Shown: positions 31,001 through 37,480 of the stretch, in pieces | How the letters are laid out: each line of letters opens with the position of its first letter | How positions within the stretch are numbered: the stretch's first letter is position 1 | Source: Verrucomicrobiales bacterium | Lineage (GTDB): Bacteria; Verrucomicrobiota; Verrucomicrobiia; Limisphaerales; CAIMTB01 | Direction of reading: 5' to 3' | Length of the DNA stretch: 64,000 nucleotides | Assembly (NCBI GenBank): GCA_016795425.1 | Contig: JAEUHG010000048.1 | Coordinates: 1-64,000 of the forward strand | Notes under the pieces: generated by a model | Seen by the model: only the letters and a program-made list of their open reading frames with translations | Databases searched by the model: none | Told to the model about the DNA's origin: nothing | Made by a program: the position numbers and the translations under genes

Positions 31001-31204
31001 GTTGGAGCCGAAGGCATACTCCAGAGCATTGACTCGGCCGTCACCGTCGGGATCCGCCATGACCCCCGCGGCAGCCCCGGAGAGGTTCTTCTGCACGGTC
31101 CATTGATGGTAGGTGGAGGCGCCGACCGGCAGAGCCAGGGACTGGAAGGTCAGCAGAATACCCGCGACCCAACCTCGATGGCATGAAGGGCGATAACAAT
31201 GCAC
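25034..31204 (-). CDS. Very large GH81-type endo-beta-1,3-glucanase with an internal 'GSGY' repeat insertion
   Basis: The 2056-residue protein starts at GTG with a signal peptide (GWVAGILLTFQSLALPVGAS). The N-terminal GH81 beta-sandwich is recognisable over about 170-760 (FLVGSDIGGGYWEGFPTL, TYVAVFYRTDS, NFLVDTRISYAADNMSSVAT). The (alpha/alpha) catalytic part spans about 1440-1960: VSDQWNDQHYFNGYYLSTAG (probable catalytic Asp 1581), FDQWNGHGWASGLSPGHAGD, and ENENSVWEGNQAWSAIVLWG (acidic candidates E1708 and E1713). Family GH81 hydrolyses internal beta-1,3 linkages in laminarin, curdlan and fungal walls. Usual length is 700-1000 residues. The excess comes mainly from about 600 residues (830-1430) rich in G-S-G-Y repeats such as VTNPGSGYRAIDN and VNGGSGYPNGN. 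It is probably cotranscribed with the downstream lyase. Confidence 0.85.
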   Translation of the reverse strand: MHCYRPSCHRGWVAGILLTFQSLALPVGASTYHQWTVQKNLSGAAAGVMADPDGDGRVNALEYAFGSNPSVAEPEAFGPVLRLANGLAVFTYPVGNDAKGEATYRVFQAEKVEDLSHGVELDGTPHLEAVFPDYSVYSQYFDASADLRFYRLAVKVPLLTAPGPNQVTFLVGSDIGGGYWEGFPTLSQAYVRTQPPNVSDTIQIPNRTKYPEVAGASQVAVTPDFLDTLAQNGRRMPHRSWMGWFLWANGTPPPGLSAGYPVTGTYDTNQPWDFFSYQFSAQGTNVAPPGQSWSSAHGDWKPIRIDQQPLYANPFRVNYAWPPGTFGYKAQPLLSFRNNTGYWADKRIVRGPNLSFANPFFQQYGDYVGVGDTPDVWRESWFYQRTRPLETLLVVPSNLKPDDLLQNGNWNVTETAGQYEPFPYPVWNTDLPARDQTPFALLTDRLGDWDADIVWEGTHPGAAGYETNRYRRTPFDKPGSGNYLKMTVAQGSPLIWCEANNNRYQIFYDLIRQNLTNRIANNLGTGAKVVPGGPWTVPGVSGVSYLLLYGDHNNPNQWHHAENPGYYDLPNGQPGGFNPPGAQHNHTYVAVFYRTDSVLPVTLGDGGGNSTANNGTDLQGNPYLYLEFKNPGKNWFVLGAVPVMSYYHSAVTEDPEATRVAAARAWADQLGAYAFNFLVDTRISYAADNMSSVATTYRALVQNPYVAAGDPSASSLTASTTDTVMSLLPHQYQPLTLGPDLTKASRPQVVWSPLQAYGKDFPVPSSVPPNANRNDPDSPSHWDYWCPRGTMKTIITGSFVTRYPFQNFLPVMPPANFETNYPMTGVQAVRVTNPGSGYRAIDNSGLSATIHTAPNIPGSGATFKVLLEPFTGRVMQVNVVNGGSGYPNGNPPNTNDVWITIDPPQTPPANGGVQATARLQVSGGAVVAVFMNNKGAGYDSTIAIQQDGVAYDAPIVQPPFDAAGNLTTGLATIRSSGAGFDFSSATPPKVEVLGTGTGAVAEIIPGGGIVGIESTGIGGFASDGLYPSSGDDAADMARVQVHIASPAPNVSPQPIAVTGINRVPGIHSAIADKGKYASAPTASILDESGNPFALTVIFDAANGLVNDVVLPGGVNPPLLVAPKEVTFTGGNPTRPAKAKIYGSFAVKSVGTVGTLVPGYGDNTDITFSGGEIPYDGVTMPTIKFGFKADGTLDPASLQLVSPGTGWFIDGYFTIAGGRGHEAAIAPVVVNGQVASVRVLRGGSHYPTNLFIAAHPQPSVPAQFNIRVVGGVIQGVDVLSPGSGYSPNTIMAFTSVPGSDENADPAKGRLAEIHFGLDGNGGLNPGLIAGPLGSGYIQGTESGPTADSPAAFLQSMGTSPIAKVPGQAAGYVARVVPKDLSVKQVMFDNLIQEYAILAGNDLKPFGAGIGGAGPDGYGLGGTLSAAAKVVGLLYNFQQYYADRGLDQADVLPSSFAANAVNKEASSFEFPIYQSHQPAYTLSGALKASVQALQRTLSLFHQNPPYTNSPAPDDWHLQYFAQYDPGVGRVLINPSGSLPTFGAVSSVANPPDLPAEENSADPTKSWERGKLFTGFFVSDQWNDQHYFNGYYLSTAGLAAILDRAWEPTLAGRPPVLWSDPSQMGTAIDQWVMTLAYDPDNVDLNAALNFQTGFSYQKFAFFDQWNGHGWASGLSPGHAGDVEDGKFGAFVPMSVWRSYGTMDAGYDDENENSVWEGNQAWSAIVLWGAGTDRKPVVDLGMYLLATGNAVGDVYFHDKNYNLPRSPANQYSWVPVTTIDSSAVGQNGGNMKTPANTGFVETAPEAFYTAPVAFGGAASAGTSILHKGSPSLNNFFYAFPTGSKFIQSFPLTSWTLGMTRNSDYMRRWAGSMMRQEWTDARESSLFQPADWLGMALACAASGVPYNPGDQPYTLTDTTPRTNAPMPYVKRLWSDWVTLNDPAGAQGSFPPMYRPLDVLNTLHTFDEYGSPDWTYLAKATTTSGDADQTSIVFTAAFSKVIDSTTVRTSFVVFNPGWVTRSANFFRLNPDGSMGTTPVLPDMPISVPPKRTRIVTHDFQIQ

Positions 31205-31963
31205 ATCCGGCCATACCGCAAAATCCGGGAGAAGTTACATGGGCCCGGAGGTTCATGGGACTGAAACGATGCAAAGCCCCTGGGAATCGTTGTTTTTATG
31301 AACTTCACTGAAAGCCGTTGACACGAACTCTAATGGTGTTATGGCTGGCAACGCTCAGCGAGATCGGCCATGGCGCGGACCCATTTCCGTAGAAGTCAGG
31401 GTGGGTCGGACGGACGGAAGGTTCCCGAAGTCTGGGGCCCGGGAGTCGTTTTCGCCGAATTGGAGGGTGAAAAGCTACGTCGTTCCAACTCGATGTTTTT
31501 CTGGCCGACTCGAAGAGCGCCAGCGGTTCCTGGCGTGCGGGTCCAGCGAGCGCGTGATGGGGGAGCGGCTCACCTCTCCCTGCCTGATTGCGGGCGCGAC
31601 GGCGGCCCGCTCGGAGGCTCGTGCAAGAACCGTAGAATCCGCTGCGTATTTCTCACGTCATGACGCGTCGAAAACTGGCGGAGCGCCCTCCCTTTCCCAT
31701 CCCGATCAAGCCGGTGCCGGCCTTGATTCTGGCGGTCCATCGTCACGCGGCCGAGCAGCGGAAGTGGCGCCGGCTGGCGACGGTGATCCTGACCACACCG
31801 AGCGTCTCGCGATGACGCGTGGTGAAGGGTGGGTGGACCCGAGACAACTTCCTTGCCGGGCGGCCGCGAGGGATCGATCGGTCACGCCTGACGCACCGTC
31901 ACGGATTCAAATTCGCCGTCCCCGCATTGATCCCACTTCAGCCCATCGAACAAAGGTAACTCC
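31205..31963. other. Divergent intergenic region between GH81 gene and eCIS operon
   Basis: These 759 bp separate two divergent gene blocks and must hold both promoters. No open frame here looks like a protein: those present have skewed composition and run into the sheath gene out of frame. A TTGACA hexamer at 31318 is the best promoter candidate for the plus strand. A G/C-rich stem (GGGAG...CTCCC, about 31561-31580) could form a leader hairpin. The eCIS leader from that promoter would be about 600 nt, long enough for post-transcriptional control, though no known riboswitch was recognised. Confidence 0.6.
31318..31345 (+). promoter_or_regulatory. Candidate sigma-70 promoter reading toward the eCIS operon
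   Basis: A perfect TTGACA at 31318-31323 is followed after 16 bp by TATGGC at 31340-31345, which matches the -10 consensus at three of six positions. The surrounding bases (31270-31345) are the most AT-rich of the intergenic region. It lies about 620 bp before the sheath start, so other promoters nearer the gene are possible. Confidence 0.3.
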
Positions 31964-34243
31964 ATGCCCATCGCACCGACATATCCAGGCGTTTACATCG
32001 AAGAGATCCCCAGCGGCGTGCGCACCATCGCGGGGGTCGGGACATCCATCACTGCCTTCGTCGGGTTCACCGTCGAAGGTCCCGTCAATGACCCGGTACG
32101 GATCCTGAGTTTCGGCGACTACGAGCGCGCGTTCGGGGGGCTGCATCCCGACAGCGAGATTGGGTTTGCCGTGCAGCAGTTCTTTCTCAACGGGGGCACC
32201 GAGGGCTATGTGGTCCGCGTCGCGCAAGGGTTTCAGACCGCCAGTGTCTCGATGCGGGTCGGAGCGCAATCGGTGCTCAAGGTGTCGGCGGCGTCGCCGG
32301 GAACCTGGGGAAATCGCCTGCGCGTGGACGTCGACTACGCCACCAGCAATCCCGACAGCACCTTCAACCTGGTGGTGACGCGTTTGGAATTGCGTGACGG
32401 CGTGCTGCAAGCCGCGGGGCAGGAGGTTCACCGGAACCTCAGCATGAATTCGCAGTCGCCGAACTACGTCGTCAAAGTGGTCAATGCGGCTTCGCGCTGG
32501 GTGCAGGTGGATCGGCCGGCGGCGGTCGCCTTCGGTAGCAATGGCTTCAGTCTGAGCGGCCGGCACCCGGCCGTCCCGGCATTGAGTGCGTCGACAACGG
32601 CGCTCACGGTGCTGATTGACGGCACCACGACGGCAACCCTTAGCCTGGCGATCCCGCCGGTACCGCCGGACATGGACGCGGTAGTGACGGCGCTGAACTC
32701 GGCGATCGCTGCGGCGGGTCTGACCCCGCGCCTGGTGGCCTCGCGGGTCGATGCGTTGGGCGCGGCTTCGCCCACCGGTGAGTTTCTCATGTTGGCTTCC
32801 AACGAAACGAACGAGCGCTCCAGCGTCACGGTCGTGGCGGGCGGTCCCAACGACGCCAGCGGTGCGCTCAAGTTCGGGTTGGTGCAGGGCGGACGCGAGA
32901 AGGAGGGCGCCAGCACGGTCCGTCCGTTGGCCACCGGCACAGTGAGCCTGGACCTGGCGGACCTCATGGGAACCAACGTTGCGGGGAATCTGGACCTGAC
33001 GGTCAACGACAACTCGACCGGGGTTCCGGTGGCGATCGTTCCCACCCAAACGCGCCCGCTTCCGGCTACCCCCGTGGGCACGGCGTTGCGAGACGCCGTG
33101 CGGACGATTCTGGCCGCGTTTACGCAGCCCGAGCTAAAAGGCGCGACCGTGGAATTGCACGGGACGCTGCTGCGCATCGTGCCCGGCGCGACGACCCCCA
33201 ATGCGTCGTTGGTTCTGGGCGGAACGGCGGGTACGGCCATGCGATTCGTCGCGGCCGGCAGCAACGTTCAGCAATACGCCCTGGGTGTTGGAGCCACCTT
33301 TGCCGGTCAGCAGTTGGCGGTGGCGGGAGTCGACGGCACCGCCCCGGTGAATCCCAGCGATCTGATCGGCGACGTGAGCGCCAAGACTGGTATGCAAGCC
33401 TTGAGGCAGGTCGATCTGTTCAACCTCATGGTCATTCCCCGGACCACGATGCTGGCGGATCCCGCCGCCAAGGCGGTATTGGCCGCCGCCGACGCGCTTT
33501 GCCAGGAACGACGGGCATTCCTGATCGTGGACCCCGACCCCACCCGCGTCTTTTCCAACGTGGCGGACTACGTCAACAACCTCAACCTCCGCAGCCGGAA
33601 CGCCGGTGTGTTCTTCCCGCAAGTCATCTTCGCGGACCCGACCGATGGCTTGCGTCCGCGGGCCATGCCGGCTTCGGGCGCCCTCGCGGGGCTATTTGCG
33701 CGCACGGACAGTGAGCGAGGCGTCTGGAAGGCGCCGGCGGGGATCGAGGCGGTGCTGCGCGGTGCGCAAGGGTTGGCCATCAAACTGACCGACCGCGAGA
33801 ATGGGGTGTTGAATCCGCTGGGCATCAACTGTCTTCGGTCGTTTCCGGTGACCGGACATGTGGCCTGGGGCGCGCGGACGCTACGCGGGGCCGACAGCCT
33901 GGCGGACGAATACAAATACATTCCGGTGCGGCGCCTGGCGTTGTACGTCGAGGAGAGCCTGTTTCGCGGACTGCAGTGGGTGGTGTTCGAGCCCAATGAC
34001 GAACCGTTGTGGGCGCAGATCCGGCTGAACGTCGGCGCGTTCCTGCACGACCTGTTTCGACAGGGGGCCTTTCAGGGACAGACCCCGCGCGACGCTTATT
34101 TCGTGAAGTGCGACAAGGAGACCACCACTCAGAACGACATCGATCGCGGGATCGTGAACATCCTCGTGGGGTTCGCGCCGTTGAAGCCCGCGGAGTTTGT
34201 GGTGGTGAAACTGCAACAAATGGCCGGCCAGATCCAAACCTAG
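31964..34243 (+). CDS. eCIS contractile tail sheath protein
   Basis: The 759-residue protein begins with YPGVYIEEIPSGVRTIAGVG then TSITAFVGF, the N-terminal signature of phage/eCIS sheath subunits (Afp2-4, Pvc2-4), followed by FAVQQFFLNGGTEGYVVRVA. The C-terminal sheath domain (about 590-755) includes INCLRSFPVTGHVAWGARTL, YKYIPVRRLALYVEESLFRG and WVVFEPNDEPLWAQIRLNVG. Sheath subunits wrap the inner tube and drive it through a target membrane on contraction. It is much longer than the usual 350-500 residue eCIS sheath because of a Ser/Thr/Val-rich region at about 95-440 that likely forms extra beta-domains on the outer face. AAGG lies 7 nt before the ATG. It is first in the operon and the only sheath copy seen, whereas PVC and Afp have three. 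Confidence 0.95.
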   Translation: MPIAPTYPGVYIEEIPSGVRTIAGVGTSITAFVGFTVEGPVNDPVRILSFGDYERAFGGLHPDSEIGFAVQQFFLNGGTEGYVVRVAQGFQTASVSMRVGAQSVLKVSAASPGTWGNRLRVDVDYATSNPDSTFNLVVTRLELRDGVLQAAGQEVHRNLSMNSQSPNYVVKVVNAASRWVQVDRPAAVAFGSNGFSLSGRHPAVPALSASTTALTVLIDGTTTATLSLAIPPVPPDMDAVVTALNSAIAAAGLTPRLVASRVDALGAASPTGEFLMLASNETNERSSVTVVAGGPNDASGALKFGLVQGGREKEGASTVRPLATGTVSLDLADLMGTNVAGNLDLTVNDNSTGVPVAIVPTQTRPLPATPVGTALRDAVRTILAAFTQPELKGATVELHGTLLRIVPGATTPNASLVLGGTAGTAMRFVAAGSNVQQYALGVGATFAGQQLAVAGVDGTAPVNPSDLIGDVSAKTGMQALRQVDLFNLMVIPRTTMLADPAAKAVLAAADALCQERRAFLIVDPDPTRVFSNVADYVNNLNLRSRNAGVFFPQVIFADPTDGLRPRAMPASGALAGLFARTDSERGVWKAPAGIEAVLRGAQGLAIKLTDRENGVLNPLGINCLRSFPVTGHVAWGARTLRGADSLADEYKYIPVRRLALYVEESLFRGLQWVVFEPNDEPLWAQIRLNVGAFLHDLFRQGAFQGQTPRDAYFVKCDKETTTQNDIDRGIVNILVGFAPLKPAEFVVVKLQQMAGQIQT

Positions 34244-34252
34244 GAGACCCCC

Positions 34253-34768
34253 ATGGCTCAGTTCAGCGTCAATGCCCAACGGTTCGACCCCTACAAGAAC
34301 TTCAAGTTCCGTGTCAAATGGGACGGTCGTTACGTGGCGGGCGTCAGCAAATGCGGCGCCCTCAAACGGACCACCGAGGTGGTGAAACACCGCGAGGGCG
34401 GGGACCCCAGCAGCACACGCAAGTCGCCCGGTCGAACCGAGTTCGAGGCCGTGTCCCTGGAGCGCGGCGTCACCCACGATCCCGAGTTCGAAAAATGGGC
34501 GAACAAAGTCTGGCGTATTCAGGCCGGGCTCGGTGCGGAGGTGTCCCTGAAGGATTTTCGCAAGGACATCATCATCGAGGTCTACAACGAGGCGGGGCAG
34601 AAGGCCATTGCCTACAAGCTCTACCGTTGCTGGGTCTCCGAGTTCCAGGCCCAGGGTGACCTCGATGCCAACGCCAATGCCGTGCTCATCCAGAGCATCA
34701 AACTCGAGAACGAAGGCTGGGAGCGCGACACCGAGGTCGCCGAACCCGCCGAACCGATTCTCACCTGA
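34253..34768 (+). CDS. eCIS inner tail tube protein (T4 gp19/Hcp-like)
   Basis: The 171-residue protein is of normal length for Afp1/Pvc1-type tube subunits. It starts FDPYKNFKFRVKWDGRYVAG and contains GVSKCGALKRTTEVVKHREG then GDPSSTRKSPGRTEFEAVSL, where tube proteins have 'V..vsGl....e...yreGg', and ends with IKLENEGWERD, the typical last strand. Hexameric rings of this protein stack into the tube that carries cargo. AGGAG lies 6 nt before the ATG and the gene begins 9 bp after the sheath stop. Only one tube gene is found; PVC-type systems usually have two variants, one serving as the adaptor at the baseplate. Confidence 0.95.
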   Translation: MAQFSVNAQRFDPYKNFKFRVKWDGRYVAGVSKCGALKRTTEVVKHREGGDPSSTRKSPGRTEFEAVSLERGVTHDPEFEKWANKVWRIQAGLGAEVSLKDFRKDIIIEVYNEAGQKAIAYKLYRCWVSEFQAQGDLDANANAVLIQSIKLENEGWERDTEVAEPAEPILT

Positions 34769-34836
34769 GTCATTCACGGGTGGCAGCACGATACGGCGCG
34801 GCGATCTCGCCCATCGATCTTCCACGCTTGCACCGC

Positions 34837-35571
34837 ATGAACACCGGTCACGAGGCACGATTGCTGGAACTCTGGGAAGCCGGGCTGCCCGCCACGCCGT
34901 CCTGGCGCCCGGCCCGATTGCTGGCCGCCCAAGGTTCGGGGCTGGGGGCCGTCCCCATTGAACAGGTACCCATCGGCGTGCGGGACGCCGCCTTGCTGGA
35001 TCTGCGCGAGGACCTGTTCGGTTCACGGCTCGATTGCGTCGTCGATTGTCCACAATGCCGCACGTCGCTCGAATTCGGTTTCGACGTTGGCGCACTCCGT
35101 GTTCCGACTGGCACCGAGTCGGCCTCCGAGGTGGTGGTCACACAAGGCGCGGTGACGGTGCACTGCCGTCTTCCGAATACCGCGGATCTCGCGGAACTCG
35201 ACGCGACCGCTTCGTCCGAGGAACGCGTGCAGCGACTGCTGCGTCGATGCGTGGTTGCGGTTGATCGGGGCGGACAATCGTTGGAAACCGACCACCTTCC
35301 GGCATCGATGATTCCTTCGATTGGCGCAGCCATGGCGGCGGCGGACCCGCAGGCCGATGTTCGCCTGCAATTGGAGTGTCCCGATTGCGGGTTCCAGTGG
35401 CCGGCCGCGTTCGATATCGGCGCCTTTCTGTGGGCGGAACTCAGTGCGCGTGCCGCACGGTTGTTGCGGGAGGTTCACGAACTGGCTCAGGCCTACGGTT
35501 GGAGCGAGCGGGAGATCCTTTCGCTGACGCCCCTGCGGCGGCAGACCTACCTGGAGATGGTGCGCGCGTGA
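34837..35571 (+). CDS. T4-type baseplate protein with two CPxC zinc-ribbon motifs
   Basis: The protein is 244 residues from the ATG at 34837; an in-frame GTG at 34780 would add 19. MNTGHEARLLELWEAGLP and VPIGVRDAALLDLREDLFGS match the N-terminus of proteins annotated as 'T4 bacteriophage base plate protein' found beside eCIS tube genes. Two Cys pairs, CVVDCPQCRTSLEF and LECPDCGFQWPAAFD, could together bind zinc. The C-terminus is helical (RLLREVHELAQAYGWSEREI then LSLTPLRRQTYLEMV). It probably takes part in baseplate or tube assembly. The stop overlaps the GTG of the next gene by 4 bp, which indicates translational coupling. Confidence 0.75.
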   Translation: MNTGHEARLLELWEAGLPATPSWRPARLLAAQGSGLGAVPIEQVPIGVRDAALLDLREDLFGSRLDCVVDCPQCRTSLEFGFDVGALRVPTGTESASEVVVTQGAVTVHCRLPNTADLAELDATASSEERVQRLLRRCVVAVDRGGQSLETDHLPASMIPSIGAAMAAADPQADVRLQLECPDCGFQWPAAFDIGAFLWAELSARAARLLREVHELAQAYGWSEREILSLTPLRRQTYLEMVRA

Positions 35572-36287
35572 GTGATTTTCTGACCAACCTCGTGGCTCGC
35601 ACGCTCCCGTCGGCGCCGTCGGTGCGCCCGCGCCTGCCGTCGTTGTACGAATCGGCTCCGGCCGGAGGTGAACCAGGACCTCTGGAGGTGGTTCGAGAAA
35701 CCCTCTCGCCGATGACCGCCCCGTTGACCCCAAGCCCTGCGTCGACGAGGTCCGCGGCGACTCCGGACCGTGGCGCTGAGTTGCGGCATGCACCGGTTCC
35801 AGCGGCGCCCGGTGATTCATCCGGCGCGGTGGAACGGAACCGGGGCATCGATTCGCCGGATGCGAACACCGTCGCCGCAGCGCCGTCCACCGGTCCGGAA
35901 CCCTCGGTCGTGAACGTTCCAAGCGCCTTTTCCAGCGGCGAGCCGGTCGCGGTTGTCGACTCGATCCCGTCTCCCCGCACCGCGGATCCTCCCCGGGCGC
36001 GCCGTGCGGCGGATGCCGAACCTCCGCGCACCCCGGGCGCTCACACGGTTCGCCCGCGGGCGATGCCGGTTGCGAGGGAGTCCGATCGACCCGCCGCGAC
36101 GGCACGATCCAGCACCCCCCATTCAGCGCCCTCCCTGGCGTCGCCAGCGCCCGTCCAGGTCACCATCGGCCGCGTGGAGATACGCGCCGTCGTCACGCCG
36201 AGCCGGACGGAACGGCCGACGTCACCCACCGGGCAGAGTCTGGATGCGTATCTGCGCCGACGCGCTGGAGGAGTGGCGCGATCATGA
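35568..36287 (+). CDS. Disordered Pro/Ala/Ser-rich protein in eCIS operon
   Basis: The 239-residue protein starts at GTG, overlapping the previous stop. The first 25 residues (DFLTNLVARTLPSAPSVRPR then LPSLYES) resemble the start of small eCIS/phage-type proteins that carry a short conserved N-terminal peptide. The rest is low-complexity and rich in P, A, S, T and R (for example AAAPSTGPEPSVVNVPSAF), ending with an ordered-looking VQVTIGRVEIRAVVTPS and SLDAYLRRRAGG. That last motif, 'v.i.IGrieVra', is also seen at the C-termini of proteins in other eCIS operons. It may be a flexible linker or assembly factor. Function is unknown. Confidence 0.7.
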   Translation: MSDFLTNLVARTLPSAPSVRPRLPSLYESAPAGGEPGPLEVVRETLSPMTAPLTPSPASTRSAATPDRGAELRHAPVPAAPGDSSGAVERNRGIDSPDANTVAAAPSTGPEPSVVNVPSAFSSGEPVAVVDSIPSPRTADPPRARRAADAEPPRTPGAHTVRPRAMPVARESDRPAATARSSTPHSAPSLASPAPVQVTIGRVEIRAVVTPSRTERPTSPTGQSLDAYLRRRAGGVARS

Positions 36288-37480
36288 GTGATTTTCGAGG
36301 CATAGCAGCCGTGACGGGCGCGCTACGGAACCTGCTGCAAACGGGGATTCAGAACGATGTGCCGGGAGGTTTGGTGGTGACGACCCGTGAACCGGACCGG
36401 GCCCGGCAGAACAACACCGGCAACCAGCTCAACGTCTTTCTCTATCACGTGATGATGGACGGAGCCTGGCGCAATCAGGAGATCCCTCGGCAGCCCACCG
36501 CGTCTGATCTGCATTTGCCGCCGTTGGGCCTTCAACTCTTCTATCTGCTCAGCGCGTTCGAGGCGGAAACCGCGGCTCTCGAGGCGCAGGACCATCAGAT
36601 CCTGGGGCGGGCCATGAACCTGCTGCATGATCATCCGCTGTTGAGTCCCGCCGAGATCGACAACGCCCTGGCCGGAACGGGCCTGCAGAACCAGGTGGAG
36701 CGGATCCGCATCACCTACCAGCCACTCTCGTTGGACGAGATCTCCAAACTCTGGACGTCGTGCCAAACCAACTACCGACTTTCGGTTGCGTATCAGGTGT
36801 CGGTGGTGCTCATCGACAGCACTCGACCGCGGCGTTCCGCCTTGCCGGTCCGCGAACCTCGGTTGCTGGTCTCGACGTTGCGGCGCCCAATGATCGAAGA
36901 GGTTCAACCCGCCTCGGCGACCACCGGCGCGGTGCTGCGGTTGCTCGGAACGGCATTGGCGCATCCTCGGGCTCACGTGCGCCTCGGTTCCGTAATCGTC
37001 CCGGCCGCGGTCATCAATGACGCCGAACTCCAGGTCACCATCCCACCCGGGGTTCAGGCGGGAGTGACGAGTATTCAAGTCATCCATCGATCGGAACTCG
37101 ACACTCCGGCCTCGCCGCATCCTGCCGCCGGAACGACCTCCAACATCGCCGCCTTCCTGTTGTCCCCGCAGATCACCACGGCGTTGCCGGTGTCGGTGGC
37201 GGCGGGAGCGGAGCTGACCCTGGCGGTGACGCCACCCGTGGGGCGTGATCAGCGGGTCACACTGCTCCTCGACGATCTGGACCTGGAGATCATCCCGCGG
37301 CCCGCCAGTGATCCGCCGACTTCCTCCACGGTGCGCTTTGCCATTCCCGGAACCCTGCCGCCCAAGGCCTATCTTGCGCGGCTTCTGGTGGACGGCGCGC
37401 AGAGCGCGCTGGTGGTGGACACCAATCCCGCGAGTCCGACCTTCCGCAGCTACCTGGGTCCGATCGTGACGGTCACATGA
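36284..37480 (+). CDS. DUF4255 tail-terminator/cap-like protein with C-terminal Ig-like (IPT/TIG) domains
   Basis: The 398-residue protein begins AVTGALRNLLQTGIQNDV and contains NQLNVFLYHVMMDGAWRNQE, PPLGLQLFYLLSAFEAET and ILGRAMNLLHDHPLLSPAEI, the DUF4255 signature (residues 1-195). DUF4255 proteins include Afp16/Pvc16, which terminates and caps the tail. Residues 205-300 (MIEEVQPASATTGAVLRLLG with the strand VTIPPGVQAGVTSIQVIH) form an IPT/TIG-like Ig domain, and 300-398 a further beta domain. The extra domains roughly double the length of a typical terminator and would project from the distal end of the particle. It overlaps both neighbours by 4 bp. Confidence 0.9.
   Translation: MSDFRGIAAVTGALRNLLQTGIQNDVPGGLVVTTREPDRARQNNTGNQLNVFLYHVMMDGAWRNQEIPRQPTASDLHLPPLGLQLFYLLSAFEAETAALEAQDHQILGRAMNLLHDHPLLSPAEIDNALAGTGLQNQVERIRITYQPLSLDEISKLWTSCQTNYRLSVAYQVSVVLIDSTRPRRSALPVREPRLLVSTLRRPMIEEVQPASATTGAVLRLLGTALAHPRAHVRLGSVIVPAAVINDAELQVTIPPGVQAGVTSIQVIHRSELDTPASPHPAAGTTSNIAAFLLSPQITTALPVSVAAGAELTLAVTPPVGRDQRVTLLLDDLDLEIIPRPASDPPTSSTVRFAIPGTLPPKAYLARLLVDGAQSALVVDTNPASPTFRSYLGPIVTVT

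Noticed and set aside
31341..32108. Plus-strand open frame across the eCIS leader
   Set aside because: It runs out of frame into the sheath gene, has no motif, and lacks a convincing ribosome site.
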